Shown: positions 1-9,509 of the stretch, piece by piece
Position numbering within the stretch: position 1 is the first letter of the stretch
How the letters are laid out: every line of letters begins with the position of its first letter
NCBI GenBank assembly: GCA_016936575.1
Contig: JAFGXQ010000047.1
Span: 1 to 33,713, forward strand
Length of the DNA: 33,713 nucleotides
DNA from: Deltaproteobacteria bacterium
GTDB taxonomy: Bacteria > Myxococcota_A > Polyangia > JAAYKL01
Direction of reading: 5' to 3'
Program-made: the position numbers and the translations under genes
Notes under the pieces: generated by a model
Told to the model about the DNA's origin: nothing
The model's database searches: none
What the model saw: only the letters and a program-made list of their open reading frames with translations

Positions 1-1380
1 GATTCAAATTCCGACACATGCACGGGCGAGGCATGCATCGCACCTACCGACGCTGACGCAGACACCGATTCCGATTCCGATTCCGATTCTGATACGGATA
101 CGGATACTGACACTGACGCAGACGCAGATACCGACACCGATTCAGACTCAGATACTGACACTGACACAGATACAGACACAGACACAGACACAGACACAGA
201 TTCAGACACAGATTCAGATTCAGATTCAGATTCAGACACCGACTCGGATTCGGACACCGACTCCGATTCAGATACAGATAGCGACACTGACTCAGATACC
301 GACGCCGACTCGGATTCTGACACCGACACCGATTCAGATACAGATAGCGACACTGACTCAGATACCGACGCCGACACCGATACCGACAGTGACGACACCG
401 ATACCATCCCGCCGGACGCTCCAACTGTGACAACTGTTGAGACATCACCCACGATGATAGGCACACCCACATGGGAATGGACACCCGGCGACGGCGGAAA
501 CGGAACATACCGATATCGGCTGGATACAGACGATTTGACGGTGGCTTCAACCACAACCACCGAGTTGTCGTTCACCCCCGAGAGCAGCCTGTCAGACGGA
601 ACGCACGCACTGTATGTTCAGGAGCGAGATGACGCCGAAAACTGGTCCGCCTCGGGTCAGTCCTCGATTGTGGTAGATCAAACCCGCCCGGTGGTTCACG
701 GTTTTGGATACAACCCCTCCGGAAACGCCTACTGCAAGTACGCTACAGACACAGTGATTCCAATTACCAATGACGTGACTGACGCAACCAGCGGGATCAA
801 CCAGCTGCGCTACCAGCTGGAGGGAAGCTACTCAGCCTGGTATTCGTTCTCTGCCACCCGAACGCTGACCATTTGGGACATGCAAAGCAACACCCTCTCC
901 GCTGAATTTACGGACTTCGCTGGTAATATCTCTGAGGTGAGTACAACCATCACTCACGATGACCCATATGAAGGATGCAACGGAAATAATTCTTTTGCAG
1001 ATGCGTTCAGCCTGTATACGTTCTCCACCGGCTATGTAGACGGCGACCTGAATTCCACTTTCGGCGACTATGCGATGTTATCAGACAACCTCGACTTTTA
1101 CAGGATTGCCATTGATGAGCAAACCGGATCAGAAGTGGTTATTGATCACATTGCCGGAACCAGTGAGATTACTGTGGAGCTGTACACTTATGACGGCACC
1201 TGGCTCGACGAGGATACGGCACTTCCCTCATCGGAAGCGTTCTTTACACTGACGGACTGCGAAAGCAACGGCGGCGTCTATTTTTACCTTCGCATCTTCA
1301 GAAATGACACAACCTCGCAACCGCCGATGTACAACATCACATGGACCAACCTGTTCAGCGAAGCATGCAACGGCGGTTGA
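1..1380 (+). CDS. 5'-truncated surface protein: Asp-rich spacer, Ig-like domain, PPC-like C-terminus
   Basis: The reading frame is open from base 1, so the N-terminus, presumably with its signal peptide, lies outside the window. Of the 459 residues seen, about 17-135 are an Asp-Ser/Thr/Ala dipeptide run. Residues about 143-225 resemble the bacterial Ig-like module with Trp-Glu-Trp near the start and a [12 protein letters not shown] segment. A further beta-rich part follows (about 226-315). The last 135 residues look like a pre-peptidase C-terminal (PPC-like) domain, which in other secreted proteins packs next to catalytic or adhesive parts. No catalytic motif is visible in what remains, so adhesion or cell-surface structure is the likeliest role (inference). 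It is followed by another Asp-rich protein on the same strand and a terminator-like hairpin overlaps its stop. The exact function is unknown. Confidence 0.85.
   Translation, partial: DSNSDTCTGEACIAPTDADADTDSDSDSDSDTDTDTDTDADADTDTDSDSDTDTDTDTDTDTDTDTDSDTDSDSDSDSDTDSDSDTDSDSDTDSDTDSDTDADSDSDTDTDSDTDSDTDSDTDADTDTDSDDTDTIPPDAPTVTTVETSPTMIGTPTWEWTPGDGGNGTYRYRLDTDDLTVASTTTTELSFTPESSLSDGTHALYVQERDDAENWSASGQSSIVVDQTRPVVHGFGYNPSGNAYCKYATDTVIPITNDVTDATSGINQLRYQLEGSYSAWYSFSATRTLTIWDMQSNTLSAEFTDFAGNISEVSTTITHDDPYEGCNGNNSFADAFSLYTFSTGYVDGDLNSTFGDYAMLSDNLDFYRIAIDEQTGSEVVIDHIAGTSEITVELYTYDGTWLDEDTALPSSEAFFTLTDCESNGGVYFYLRIFRNDTTSQPPMYNITWTNLFSEACNGG
49..405 (+). repeat. Asp-Ser/Thr/Ala dipeptide-coding repeat
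   Basis: This is a degenerate tandem array of six-base units of the form GAY-(WSN/ACN/GCN), all in one frame, coding an acidic spacer of about 119 residues. Codons vary, so it is not a simple microsatellite, but 12-18 base blocks recur within it. Similar arrays lie at 1694-2065 and, on the other strand, at 25005-25445. Confidence 0.9.
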
Positions 1381-1398
1381 AGCTTCTGCTTTTTTTTC
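1357..1398 (+). terminator. Possible intrinsic terminator
   Basis: AGCGAAGC at 1357-1364 can pair with GCTTC(T)GCT at 1382-1390, with one bulge. A run of T follows (1390-1398). The stem begins inside the coding region and spans the stop codon. The loop is long (17 bases), so it is only a moderate candidate. Confidence 0.4.
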
Positions 1399-1435
1399 TT
1401 TCCCTACCGAATACAATCCGCATTTACCTTTTGCA

Positions 1436-1467
1436 GGGTTTACGTTACGTATAGCGAACGCTAACCC
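1436..1467 (+). promoter_or_regulatory. Nested palindromes in the leader of the amidohydrolase-like gene
   Basis: TACGT-T-ACGTA (1441-1451) is followed directly by TAGCG-AA-CGCTA (1452-1463), and both are enclosed by GGGTT (1436-1440) and AACCC (1463-1467). The block ends four bases before the GAAGG ribosome binding site at 1471. It could be a repressor site or an mRNA structure; no family is assigned. Confidence 0.4.
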
Positions 1468-1483
1468 AGTGAAGGTCTATTTC

Positions 1484-4432
1484 ATGCGTTATCAAGTTCG
1501 TGTATTCATTTTTCACCTTGTTTTTATTGTCACCCTTGTCTCGATTTTCGGTTGTGCGAATAATCATTCGGATGAGAAGGTGTGCGCCCCGGGCGAGATC
1601 CAGGAGTGCCCATGCGGGGGCAATAATCCGACCGGTGTTCAGACGTGCAATGATGACGGTGATGGTTGGAATGAATGTCGATGCATCACATCCGATGCGG
1701 ATACAGATTCAGATTCTGACACCGATTCAGACACCGACGCCGATACCGACTCGGATACCGACGCCGATACGGATTCAGACACCGACGCCGATACCGACTC
1801 GGATACCGATTCTGACACGGACGCCGATACCGATACCGATACCGATTCTGACACCGACGCCGATACCGACTCGGACACCGATAGCGATACGGATTCAGAC
1901 ACGGACGCCGATACCGACTCGGACACAGATTCAGACACGGACGCCGATACCGATACCGACTCAGATTCCGATGCTGACACCGACACCGACTCAGATTCCG
2001 ATAGCGATACCGACTCAGATTCCGATGCTGACACCGACTCAGATACCGACTCAGACACCGATACCGGCAGTTGTGGAAACATATTACCCGAAAACACAAC
2101 CGGTATCTGCGAAGTCATCTCCGGAACCCCCACATCTTCACAGATACTCATTCAGGGAAATGTCTTAACTGAAGATGGTGTGTTGCAAGGCGGCGCGGTG
2201 CTCATTGACCGCACCGGGGCACCGGAAAACGCCCTGATTACCTGTGTGGATTGCGACTGCTCCGCCCAGGTCATCGACGCTATGGTGGTTAACTGTCCGA
2301 ATGCCGTTGTCTCCCCAGGACTCATCAATATGCACGACCACATTACCTATGGGATGAGCGGACCCGTCGAAGTCGGTACAGAACGCTACGACCATCGCCA
2401 CGAATGGCGCAGAGGATTGAATGGGCATACCCAATTAGTCACCGTCGGCTCTGCAACCGCGGCGGAACGCATCTATACAGAAATGCGCTTCTTGATGGGC
2501 GGCACGACCAGTATTTCCGCCAGCGGCAGTTCGGATGGATTGGTTCGAAATCTGGATCGCACCGAGTACGATAGCGGGCTGCGCGACGGCGCAATCAATT
2601 TCGACACCTTTCCGCTGGGCGACAGCGCGGGTCTGATGACGACAGGCGAATGCACCTTATATGATTTCATCGCGACACCCGCAGACCTGAACGATGCCGC
2701 ATACGCACCCCTGATTGCCGAAGGAATCAACGCAGAAGCCCAAAACGAATTCTTGTGTCTCTCCGGCTTGAAAGACAACAGCATTGATGTTATTGAACCA
2801 AACACTGTCGTTATGGAAGGTATCGGACTGTCCCCCAGAGACATATGGGAGCTGGCGGAATCCATGGCGTCGGTGGTATGGGCGCCCCGTCACGACACTC
2901 AACTTTACGGAAACACCGCGCAGGTGGCCGCCATGGATTTAGCAGATGTCAATATTGCGTTGGGGACCTTCTGGCAACATACCGGTTCCACCAACATGCT
3001 GCGTGAGCTTCAATGTGCCGACTTTCTAAACATCAACTATCTGAACAGCCACTTCAGCGACCGGGAATTGTGGGCCATGGCAACCGCCAACGCTGCCGAT
3101 GCGGCAAAGCTGACCGGTGTTGTGGGTCGACTGCAGGTCGGTCACATTGCGGACATCGCTGTATTTGATGCAAACGAAAATTCAGATTATCGCGCGGTCA
3201 TCGACGCAACACCGAGTGATGTGCAGCTGGTGCTGCGCGGCGGCCATGTGATGTTTGGTGATAGTACACTGGTAGAGAGCATAAGTGAGACGCCTGCGGA
3301 ATGCGAGGTCATCCCCGTATGCCTGAACGACAAACGCATCTGCCTGGCAGACACGGGAACCTCTCTCGCATCCATACTTGCCGATAATGCGGCAAACTAC
3401 TCCTACGACTACTGCGATTTGCCGCCGAACGAACCCACCTGCGTTCCCAGTCGCTTGAACGAATACACCGGAGCAGTAACCACAGACGATGTGGACGGTG
3501 ACGGCATTGAGAATGCCGAAGACAATTGCCCCAATATATTTAATCCTATCAGACCGATGGACAACGGTGTGCAGGGAGACGCGGATGGTGACGGCATCGG
3601 CGATGCCTGTGATGTGTGTTCACTGAATGAAGGGAATACCTGCGAACCGATCGTAGCCGATGATCTCGACGGCGACCGCGTGATAAACAGCATCGATAAT
3701 TGTATCTACGTGCCCAACACTGACCAAACAGACATCGACACCGACGGCATCGGCGCCGCCTGCGACAATTGCGACGATTACTACGATGTGAACGGACTCT
3801 GCCCGGTATCTGTATATGACCTAAAATCAGGCCTGATTGCGGAAGAAACCGAGGTTATCGTTGAGGGGCTAATCGTGACCGCATCGCTACAGGATACCGG
3901 CTTCTTCGCGCAGCTTCCATCAAATGACGATGACTACATCGATGAAAACTACAGTGGAATATATGTGTACACCGGTCCCCTGTTCTCGCCGGTCCCGGAA
4001 CCGGGAAATGTCATCAATGTGACAGGAACCTTCACAAACTGGTTCGGCGCACTTGAATTAAATGACATTACCGATATTGAAGTGCTGCAAAGCGGCACCG
4101 CGGCGCCTGCGGCTATCGTTGTCACACTGCAGGAAATCGCTGAAGGCGGCAATCGGTTCAACGAACTGGAAGGAGGACTGGTGCAGCTGAATCAGCAGGT
4201 GACCGTTACTGACATTGATCCCACGGTCGGCGGTGGCGACAGCACCCCGGCAAACGAATTTGTTGTGGATTCCGCCATTCGTATTGACGACCTGTTCTAC
4301 CTGACCTCCCCGTTCCCAGCTGTAAACGACACTTATGATTCAATTACCGGTGTACTGTGCTGGCGAAACGAGCATGCAAAAATTGAACCGCGTAATGCAG
4401 ACGACATGGGTACCTACACTCCCGCCCCGTAG
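1484..4432 (+). CDS. Asp-rich lipoprotein with amidohydrolase-like domain, TSP type 3 repeats and C-terminal beta domain
   Basis: The start is ATG 1484, because GAAGG lies eight bases upstream and the product (982 aa) then opens with a lipoprotein signal ending at Cys24. After a short Cys-rich stretch comes an acidic spacer (about residues 71-194). An amidohydrolase-superfamily domain follows (about 210-605), with Met-His-Asp-His at 283-286 and a typical C-terminal strand pattern ([11 protein letters not shown]). Next are thrombospondin type 3 calcium repeats (about 665-770, DxDxDGI...NC), then a region resembling bacterial OB-fold-like extracellular domains (about 780-980). In related enzymes the domain hydrolyses C-N bonds with bound metal. 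Here the later metal ligands look replaced (Leu410, Glu445, Phe496; see findings), so activity is doubtful. It is probably anchored outside the cytoplasm. The acidic spacer and type 3 repeats suggest calcium-dependent stiffness at the surface. Confidence 0.85.
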   Translation: MRYQVRVFIFHLVFIVTLVSIFGCANNHSDEKVCAPGEIQECPCGGNNPTGVQTCNDDGDGWNECRCITSDADTDSDSDTDSDTDADTDSDTDADTDSDTDADTDSDTDSDTDADTDTDTDSDTDADTDSDTDSDTDSDTDADTDSDTDSDTDADTDTDSDSDADTDTDSDSDSDTDSDSDADTDSDTDSDTDTGSCGNILPENTTGICEVISGTPTSSQILIQGNVLTEDGVLQGGAVLIDRTGAPENALITCVDCDCSAQVIDAMVVNCPNAVVSPGLINMHDHITYGMSGPVEVGTERYDHRHEWRRGLNGHTQLVTVGSATAAERIYTEMRFLMGGTTSISASGSSDGLVRNLDRTEYDSGLRDGAINFDTFPLGDSAGLMTTGECTLYDFIATPADLNDAAYAPLIAEGINAEAQNEFLCLSGLKDNSIDVIEPNTVVMEGIGLSPRDIWELAESMASVVWAPRHDTQLYGNTAQVAAMDLADVNIALGTFWQHTGSTNMLRELQCADFLNINYLNSHFSDRELWAMATANAADAAKLTGVVGRLQVGHIADIAVFDANENSDYRAVIDATPSDVQLVLRGGHVMFGDSTLVESISETPAECEVIPVCLNDKRICLADTGTSLASILADNAANYSYDYCDLPPNEPTCVPSRLNEYTGAVTTDDVDGDGIENAEDNCPNIFNPIRPMDNGVQGDADGDGIGDACDVCSLNEGNTCEPIVADDLDGDRVINSIDNCIYVPNTDQTDIDTDGIGAACDNCDDYYDVNGLCPVSVYDLKSGLIAEETEVIVEGLIVTASLQDTGFFAQLPSNDDDYIDENYSGIYVYTGPLFSPVPEPGNVINVTGTFTNWFGALELNDITDIEVLQSGTAAPAAIVVTLQEIAEGGNRFNELEGGLVQLNQQVTVTDIDPTVGGGDSTPANEFVVDSAIRIDDLFYLTSPFPAVNDTYDSITGVLCWRNEHAKIEPRNADDMGTYTPAP
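1694..2065 (+). repeat. Asp-Ser/Thr/Ala dipeptide-coding repeat
   Basis: This is the second acidic array, coding about 124 residues between the lipoprotein signal and the amidohydrolase-like domain. It is built from the same GAY-x hexamers as 49-405. Longer units such as GACACCGACGCCGATACC recur, which suggests expansion by slippage or unequal exchange. Confidence 0.9.
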
Positions 4433-4453
4433 GACTGTCTGACTCGATTGAAC

Positions 4454-5239
4454 TCACTTTTTAAAGATTTCGTGATTTAAAAAGCCGTAGCGAGTGAACC
4501 CTTTCTTTTTACTGAAAGTGATGCAGAGCAACGCGGAAAGGTCAGTGGCCACGTAGATGGCAAGAATAATGGCCACCTGGTACTTGATGGCCACGAGGGG
4601 GTCACTTCCCCCCAGAATTTGCCCGGTCATCATTCCCGGCAACGATACAATGCCCATGGTTGCCAGATTTGCCAGCGCCGGCCCCAATCCCGCGCGATAG
4701 GCGACCTTCAGGTTGGCGGCGGTGGCTTCATTCACGGTGGCGCCCATGGCGACCAGGGCGCTGTAACCGGATTCATCTTTGCGCACCGAACTGTAAAACC
4801 GCTCCATGGTCACAATGGTTCGGTTCATACTGTTGCCCAGCAGCATTCCCATAATAGGAATCAGGTAGCGCGCATCGTAGAGAGGATTGGGCTGAAACAC
4901 TAGAGTCATAAAGTATACAGATACCGCACCCACACTGACTATAGTGGCGGGAAAGGTGAAGAAAAACATTGTCCGCTTCAAGCCGGTATTTTTAAGTACC
5001 GAATAATTGGCCGCGGCCATCATTAAAAAAATGTACCCCACAGTAACCGCCGGATGATTCAGCCGGAATAGTCCGGTAAGGTACACCCCCACCAGCGAAA
5101 GCTGAACCCCCATTCGCCCCATAGAAATAAATAAATCCCGAGTGAGTCCGACTTTGGTTATCGCATACACAGTAACAGACGCCAGCAGACTGCATGCGGC
5201 CAACACCAAACCGAAAGTCGAAATGTCATGTGCTCCCAT
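4454..5239 (-). CDS. fetB: FetB-type ABC transporter permease (UPF0014 family)
   Basis: This 261-residue polytopic membrane protein matches the FetB/UPF0014 family. It has about seven hydrophobic segments, a GRMGVQLSLVG stretch in the N-terminal third, a GMLLGNSMNRT loop in the middle, and the ATAANLKVAYRAGL and LPGMMTGQILGG segments later. In Escherichia coli FetAB is linked to iron export and resistance to oxidative stress; the substrate here is inferred from the family only. Its ATG overlaps the fetA stop codon by one base (TGATG), so the two are translationally coupled. It converges with the gene ending at 4432. The length is usual for the family. Confidence 0.85.
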   Translation of the reverse strand: MGAHDISTFGLVLAACSLLASVTVYAITKVGLTRDLFISMGRMGVQLSLVGVYLTGLFRLNHPAVTVGYIFLMMAAANYSVLKNTGLKRTMFFFTFPATIVSVGAVSVYFMTLVFQPNPLYDARYLIPIMGMLLGNSMNRTIVTMERFYSSVRKDESGYSALVAMGATVNEATAANLKVAYRAGLGPALANLATMGIVSLPGMMTGQILGGSDPLVAIKYQVAIILAIYVATDLSALLCITFSKKKGFTRYGFLNHEIFKK

Positions 5240-5886
5240 CAGGCAACCTCCCCAGGCGGATTCACGTGTTTCATTTCTACCTTTACATCGCTTCTTTCAA
5301 TCATCGATTCGTCGTGCGTCACCGCTATCACAGTGGTGTCGGATTCATTAAAAAGCAACTGTATGATTTCGTCTCGATTGGCGGCGTCAACTCCCGCTGT
5401 GGGTTCATCTGCAAGAAGAATACTGCGTTCCAGCAATAACCCCTGAAGAAGCCCCACCCGCTTTCGTTCACCGCCCGACAATTTGTACAGTGGCTGGTTC
5501 AGCAGATCAGACGGTAAACGCAAAGAAGAAAACAATTGAACGGTTTTATCTCGCGAATACGACATTGATTTATTTACATGCAAACCGAACGGATACATTA
5601 AAAAGTCTTCGACGGTCTCCTCCCCCTGTGGAACGACATCCTGAGGAAGATAAAACACCTGACGGCGAATTTCGGGCATATACTCAGGAACAAACGGCTT
5701 ATCATTGAATCGAATTTCACCCTTTACAGGCACGTACATGCCGATGAGTGTTTTCAACAACGTGCTTTTCCCTGCCCCCGATTCCCCGAATACCGCCACC
5801 TTTCGTCCTTTACCGACGCCAAGAGAAAAATCCTTCAGTATGGTTTTTCCTCCAAGCTCAACCGAAATAGAAATCAACTCAATCAT
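5239..5886 (-). CDS. fetA: FetA-type ABC transporter ATP-binding protein
   Basis: This 215-residue ATPase contains Walker A GESGAGKST (34-42), a Q-loop at about 82, the signature LSGGE (136-140), Walker B ILLADEP (156-162) and the H-loop His191. It energises the permease encoded directly downstream. The order ATPase-permease and the one-base overlap match fetAB of enterobacteria. The N-terminus is short, as in FetA, and no membrane part is fused. No strong ribosome binding site is visible before ATG 5886. The ATPase class is certain; the iron-export role is inferred from its partner. Confidence 0.85.
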   Translation of the reverse strand: MIELISISVELGGKTILKDFSLGVGKGRKVAVFGESGAGKSTLLKTLIGMYVPVKGEIRFNDKPFVPEYMPEIRRQVFYLPQDVVPQGEETVEDFLMYPFGLHVNKSMSYSRDKTVQLFSSLRLPSDLLNQPLYKLSGGERKRVGLLQGLLLERSILLADEPTAGVDAANRDEIIQLLFNESDTTVIAVTHDESMIERSDVKVEMKHVNPPGEVA

Positions 5887-6099
5887 GTGTTCGCTTTCTG
5901 TCGCGTATCAATCGTTGCCAATCAACATACGAAAAAAAATAATCAGAAAAAAGCAGAAAGATAGCGGCATATTCTATTTTTGCGCAGTCAGATAGAAATA
6001 GATGACAAAATAGAATGAAGCACAAAAAGGTAGATGCGAAATATGCTGTTTGCTCTCTGGATAAGAATAGATGAGTGAAATGCGGTCAGGCGTGGATTT

Positions 6100-6831
6100 C
6101 TATTCGGTTACTTCAAACGGGGCTCGGGCGATAATCTCGTCATTGGCGTTGCGTACAATCGCTTCCCAGGTACCGGCTTTCTTTGCCCATCGGGTAAACG
6201 ACCACGTGCGCCAGCTCTTGGCGGGTTTGGCGGTCAAATCGGTTTTTCCGATTTCTTTTTCGCTGCCCGGCATCTTCCACGATACAGTCAATGTAGCGTC
6301 TTCTTCCATTGAATTCTTCACATCCAAAATGGCGTAAATTTTCTCACCTTCAGATACTGAAAAAGTGGTTCCCGCATCCACTGGTTCCCGTTTGTCCACA
6401 CCACGTGCCAATATGATACTGTTCAGCATCAAATCCTCTGACTCGTTAATGGTGGGCGCAAAAGTGTTTCCAGCAACGCTTGCTGCGGCATCGGCCTCGG
6501 ATTCACCCACGTTCATCATCTCTGTAGCTTTCTCGTCCTGGCTGCCTTCTTCTTCTGCAGATTGCACATCGGATTCTTCGGCATCTTGCTTTTCGGATTT
6601 CGCTGAGGCTGCACGATTCTCTTCCTCCGCGCCGACAGCGGAAGGCGTAACGTTGCTGTCGTTCACCGCTCCGACGTTGTCACTGGTCTTTGTTACCATA
6701 ACCGGAGAATTCTCGGTAACAACTGCCTTATCTCCCCGGGTGCTTGCTTTCTCAGCGCTGTCCGGTTCGCAGCCGAATATAACACCCAGTGCCAAACATG
6801 TAATTGTCGTATAGAATAGTTTTGTTTTCAT
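6100..6831 (-). CDS. DUF2914-domain lipoprotein
   Basis: The start ATG 6831 is preceded by GGGGTGA, and the 243-residue product begins with a lipoprotein signal (MKTKLFYTTITCLALGVIFGC, Cys21). Residues about 25-130 are low-complexity, rich in Glu/Ser/Ala and probably disordered. The last ~105 residues fit DUF2914: an opening 'ILARGVDKREPVD', a central 'YAILDVKN', a W-containing strand, 'SWRTWSFTRW' and a closing 'GTWEAIVRNANDEIIARAPF'. The domain is a beta-sandwich of unknown role, often in membrane or exported proteins. The gene stands alone, 141 bases beyond the GH5 gene, and may have its own promoter. Its function is unknown. Confidence 0.8.
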   Translation of the reverse strand: MKTKLFYTTITCLALGVIFGCEPDSAEKASTRGDKAVVTENSPVMVTKTSDNVGAVNDSNVTPSAVGAEEENRAASAKSEKQDAEESDVQSAEEEGSQDEKATEMMNVGESEADAAASVAGNTFAPTINESEDLMLNSIILARGVDKREPVDAGTTFSVSEGEKIYAILDVKNSMEEDATLTVSWKMPGSEKEIGKTDLTAKPAKSWRTWSFTRWAKKAGTWEAIVRNANDEIIARAPFEVTE

Positions 6832-6972
6832 TGTTTCACCCCAATGTCTTCGGTTATGGCATTCGCTGCCCGGTTTCACTCTGGTAACGAGCCAACACCC
6901 TTTCCTTATTCCGCGCAACGCCACGAAATGCCGTGTTTTTTTTACATGCGCCGATACGAAAAAAAAGTGTTT

Positions 6973-8256
6973 TTATTCATTTAAATGTAACAACATTTTG
7001 GAAAGCGTCACCCCCGAAGCGACGGGATGATCAAATTCATCAACAAATTCAATAAGCTGCTCAAAAGAAAGTTTTTTCAGATTTTCTGCAAATAGGGTTA
7101 GTCCATCGGTTGAAAAATCAGCCATGCGTCTATAATAAGCCGTACTGTCAACCTCATTGCCCATCGCAATAAATGAGTCCTGCTTAAAAAATTCAAAAAA
7201 ATTCCAATTTTCAGACAGCTCCGCCATGGTTCGCACCCAATTCCCATCGGGCGGCAATGTCACCAGCCCCATCGGGCCAACGTCTTTGTAGGGCCACAAT
7301 GACCAAGATACCCCGTCGGTCTCAAGCATACGTACAAAAGTATAGAATAAAAAGAGATAGTCCTTTTTGGCGTGCAGATGTCCGGTCTCCCCACACCACA
7401 GCGGTTTTCTTAACGTCTCTCGTAAATGACGATACGACACATCGCGATTCAGCGCCTCGCTCAAAATCGATTCCGCATTGTTCGCAGTGACTGCCACGTC
7501 GCCCACCTGCAGGAACGGATAAAAATGAAATGAATAGGCCAGGTTCTCATCGATATTGTTTTGGAACATCGAAAAATCCCGTGCGTAAGTGTTCCCTTCC
7601 AGAAACACAATATGATTTTTATCATACCTGCGAACAGAGGCGATCACCTTTGCATAAAACTCAACCAACACAGCGTCATACGCTGAATCCAGATAACAGG
7701 GCTCATTCAGCAAATCAAATCCGGCGATGCACTCCTCTTCTCGATAGTACTTCGCTACGTCGCCCCACAGTTCAACGATCTGGTTCTGTGCGGATTCATC
7801 CTTCCAGAATCCGCAGTCCGCGCTAACATTGTCGCTATGCCAATCGGGGTTCTGACCACCTGGTGAAGTATGCATATCCAGAATCACCCACAATCCGGCC
7901 GCACGGCAAAACGGCAAAATCCGGTCAATCTCTCGCACGGCTGTACTTTTACCGACCTCGTCTGCATCGAAAAACAGATGGTGATTCACCGGCACGCGCA
8001 CACTGTTGAACCCCAGCGAAGCTATTCGCATCAGATCTTTTTCGGAAACATTCTTGCGATAATAGGCATTCCAGAACTGTTGTGCACGCACTTCGCCGAA
8101 ACGCGCCGTCAACATCGTGCGAATCTGTGATTCCGTCCCGGGAATCCCCAGCATGAAATGTTCCAGGTTCAACCAATTTCCCAATCCGACACTGCGAAGC
8201 CGAACGGGCAAATGATCATTGTAAAAAGAATCGCCGACTACTTGAAGAAACGTCAT
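6973..8256 (-). CDS. Glycoside hydrolase family 5 protein (cellulase/exo-glucanase-like)
   Basis: This 427-residue protein has a GH5 (beta/alpha)8 barrel. An N-terminal 'GLGNWLNLEHFM' is followed by 'GFNSVRVPVNHH' (82-93) and 'VILDMHTSPGG' (124-134). The acid/base Glu185 sits in LLNEP, 'YSFHFYPF' is at 241-248, and the nucleophile Glu290 is in CGETG. GH5 enzymes of this shape cleave beta-glucans and related polymers with retention. No signal peptide is visible, so either the enzyme is cytoplasmic or it leaves by another route; this is odd next to a lipoprotein gene. AAGG stands 7-8 bases before ATG 8256. It follows the CAP-domain gene by 15 bases and is the last gene of the gatC-secA run. The exact substrate is not predictable. 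Confidence 0.87.
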   Translation of the reverse strand: MTFLQVVGDSFYNDHLPVRLRSVGLGNWLNLEHFMLGIPGTESQIRTMLTARFGEVRAQQFWNAYYRKNVSEKDLMRIASLGFNSVRVPVNHHLFFDADEVGKSTAVREIDRILPFCRAAGLWVILDMHTSPGGQNPDWHSDNVSADCGFWKDESAQNQIVELWGDVAKYYREEECIAGFDLLNEPCYLDSAYDAVLVEFYAKVIASVRRYDKNHIVFLEGNTYARDFSMFQNNIDENLAYSFHFYPFLQVGDVAVTANNAESILSEALNRDVSYRHLRETLRKPLWCGETGHLHAKKDYLFLFYTFVRMLETDGVSWSLWPYKDVGPMGLVTLPPDGNWVRTMAELSENWNFFEFFKQDSFIAMGNEVDSTAYYRRMADFSTDGLTLFAENLKKLSFEQLIEFVDEFDHPVASGVTLSKMLLHLNE

Positions 8257-8271
8257 GATGCTGCCTTCCTG

Positions 8272-9498
8272 CTACCATGCGGCAAACACCTGGGTAACCA
8301 CGGTTACGCCGTCGTGTTCCACTACCCCCAGGCCCAGATGCGTAAACTCGGGTGTGAGCAATTTAATTTTATGTGACGGGCTCTGCATTAAATTGTGATG
8401 AACTCGCATCAGGCTTGAACTCTGTGCGATGTTTTCGGCCGTCAACCGCGGATACAGCTGCTTCGCCTTCAATCTGTCGGCCAACATTCCGCTGCTCTGC
8501 GAAAAGTGCCCAAACGATTCAGACGCGGCCATATCCCGGCAGTGGCTCTGCGCCACCTCATCCAGTCGCACATCGCGTACCAGCGGATGCAGTCCCATAT
8601 TCCGCCGAATTCGATTGATCAGCAGCGTCATTGTCTCCCTGGGGTCTGAGACGGCGTCATCATTCACCGGAAAAATCGACGGTCTGGTATCTACCGGAAT
8701 TCCAACGTACAACGGCAGCAACGCCGCCGTTTCCGGTCCGCTCCCGCGCGTCACCATCAACTCCAGTGTATACTTTCCTTCTGTTTCAAACGGCACGGTG
8801 ACACTGAATCGCTTCTTCCCAAGTACATACGACTTCAGTCGCTGGACGTGTCCATTGGGCAGCTCTAAAAAAACGTTCACATCAGAATTCTCATCTCCCA
8901 CCAGTATTCCACTCATCGAGAGACGACTCCCCACCTTGGGCTGAACCGGAATCGCCTTTAGCGAAATAACGCGCGTCGCGGCAATAAACACCGCCTTCTT
9001 CTGATTCTCGTACTGATGAATGCCAACACCGCAATGCGTCCACACCTCGGTATGCTCCCCCATCATACGCAGCAATGCGGCCTTCCCCTCGTCGTTCCAG
9101 TCAAATACGAAAGGTGAAATCAGATAATCGGCACTTCCGTATAACCGCAATGCATATCGCAGGTAATCGATTCCGTTTTCTTTCACAACGGTTGAATGCT
9201 GAAGCACATCAGACGCATGTTTCCGCGCCGCCAATGTGAGTGCCCCGTCGCGGGCGCAGCGGTTTCCGAGCGCCGAAGAAACCAGTTTCCACATAGCTGT
9301 CTCGTCATCCTGAAGAACAACCGAAACCTCCTGGCTGTAGAAGCGCGCGGGAGAAGACGATTCAGGCGCCGCATCTGACGACTCGTTCAAATTCGCGGTT
9401 GCTGTTTCATTTATGGCGGTGGATTCCCCAACCGGTGCAGACGACGCACCGCCGCACCCACCCAGCACGAACACAATCAGGAAGGGCAACCATTTCAT
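8272..9498 (-). CDS. CAP (SCP/PR-1-like) domain lipoprotein
   Basis: Starting at ATG 9498 the 408-residue product has a short lipoprotein signal (MKWLPFLIVFVLGGC, Cys15), then a Ser/Ala/Glu-rich linker. The middle is a beta-rich part. The last ~130 residues form a CAP-superfamily domain: 'LLINRIRRNMGLHPLVRD', an internal 'SHCRDMAASESFGHFSQ' holding the conserved His, 'AENIAQSS', 'SPSHKIKLL' and 'LGLGVVEHDGV'. CAP proteins in bacteria are secreted; some bind lipids or act on the cell wall, but the biochemical role is mostly open. The ATG follows the secA stop by 11 bases, with AGG overlapping that stop as a weak ribosome binding site, so coupling is likely. An upstream GTG at 9528 would add ten residues and overlap secA; it is less likely. 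Confidence 0.82.
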   Translation of the reverse strand: MKWLPFLIVFVLGGCGGASSAPVGESTAINETATANLNESSDAAPESSSPARFYSQEVSVVLQDDETAMWKLVSSALGNRCARDGALTLAARKHASDVLQHSTVVKENGIDYLRYALRLYGSADYLISPFVFDWNDEGKAALLRMMGEHTEVWTHCGVGIHQYENQKKAVFIAATRVISLKAIPVQPKVGSRLSMSGILVGDENSDVNVFLELPNGHVQRLKSYVLGKKRFSVTVPFETEGKYTLELMVTRGSGPETAALLPLYVGIPVDTRPSIFPVNDDAVSDPRETMTLLINRIRRNMGLHPLVRDVRLDEVAQSHCRDMAASESFGHFSQSSGMLADRLKAKQLYPRLTAENIAQSSSLMRVHHNLMQSPSHKIKLLTPEFTHLGLGVVEHDGVTVVTQVFAAW

Positions 9499-9509
9499 TG
9501 CGAATATGC

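Noticed and set aside
49-405. Asp-coding repeats as CRISPR or centromere-like array
   Set aside because: The repeats stay in one frame with synonymous changes, as selection on protein would give.
44-556. Long Arg/Cys/Leu-rich frame on the minus strand over the first Asp array
   Set aside because: It is the complement of the GAY-x repeat; the product is pure low complexity and the plus-strand frame continues into folded domains.
1304-1483. N-terminal extension of the amidohydrolase-like protein from 1304
   Set aside because: It would overlap the previous gene and bury the lipoprotein signal 60 residues inside; ATG 1484 has a good ribosome binding site.
1500-2168. Pro/Thr/Ile-rich plus-strand frame and Ser-Val minus-strand frames across the second Asp array
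   Set aside because: Hexamer repeats keep all frames open; only the frame starting at 1484 has a signal peptide and real domains.
5887-6099. AATAGATG-like short repeats as a phase-variable promoter
   Set aside because: Copies are few, imperfect and irregularly spaced in AT-rich DNA; chance similarity is likely.
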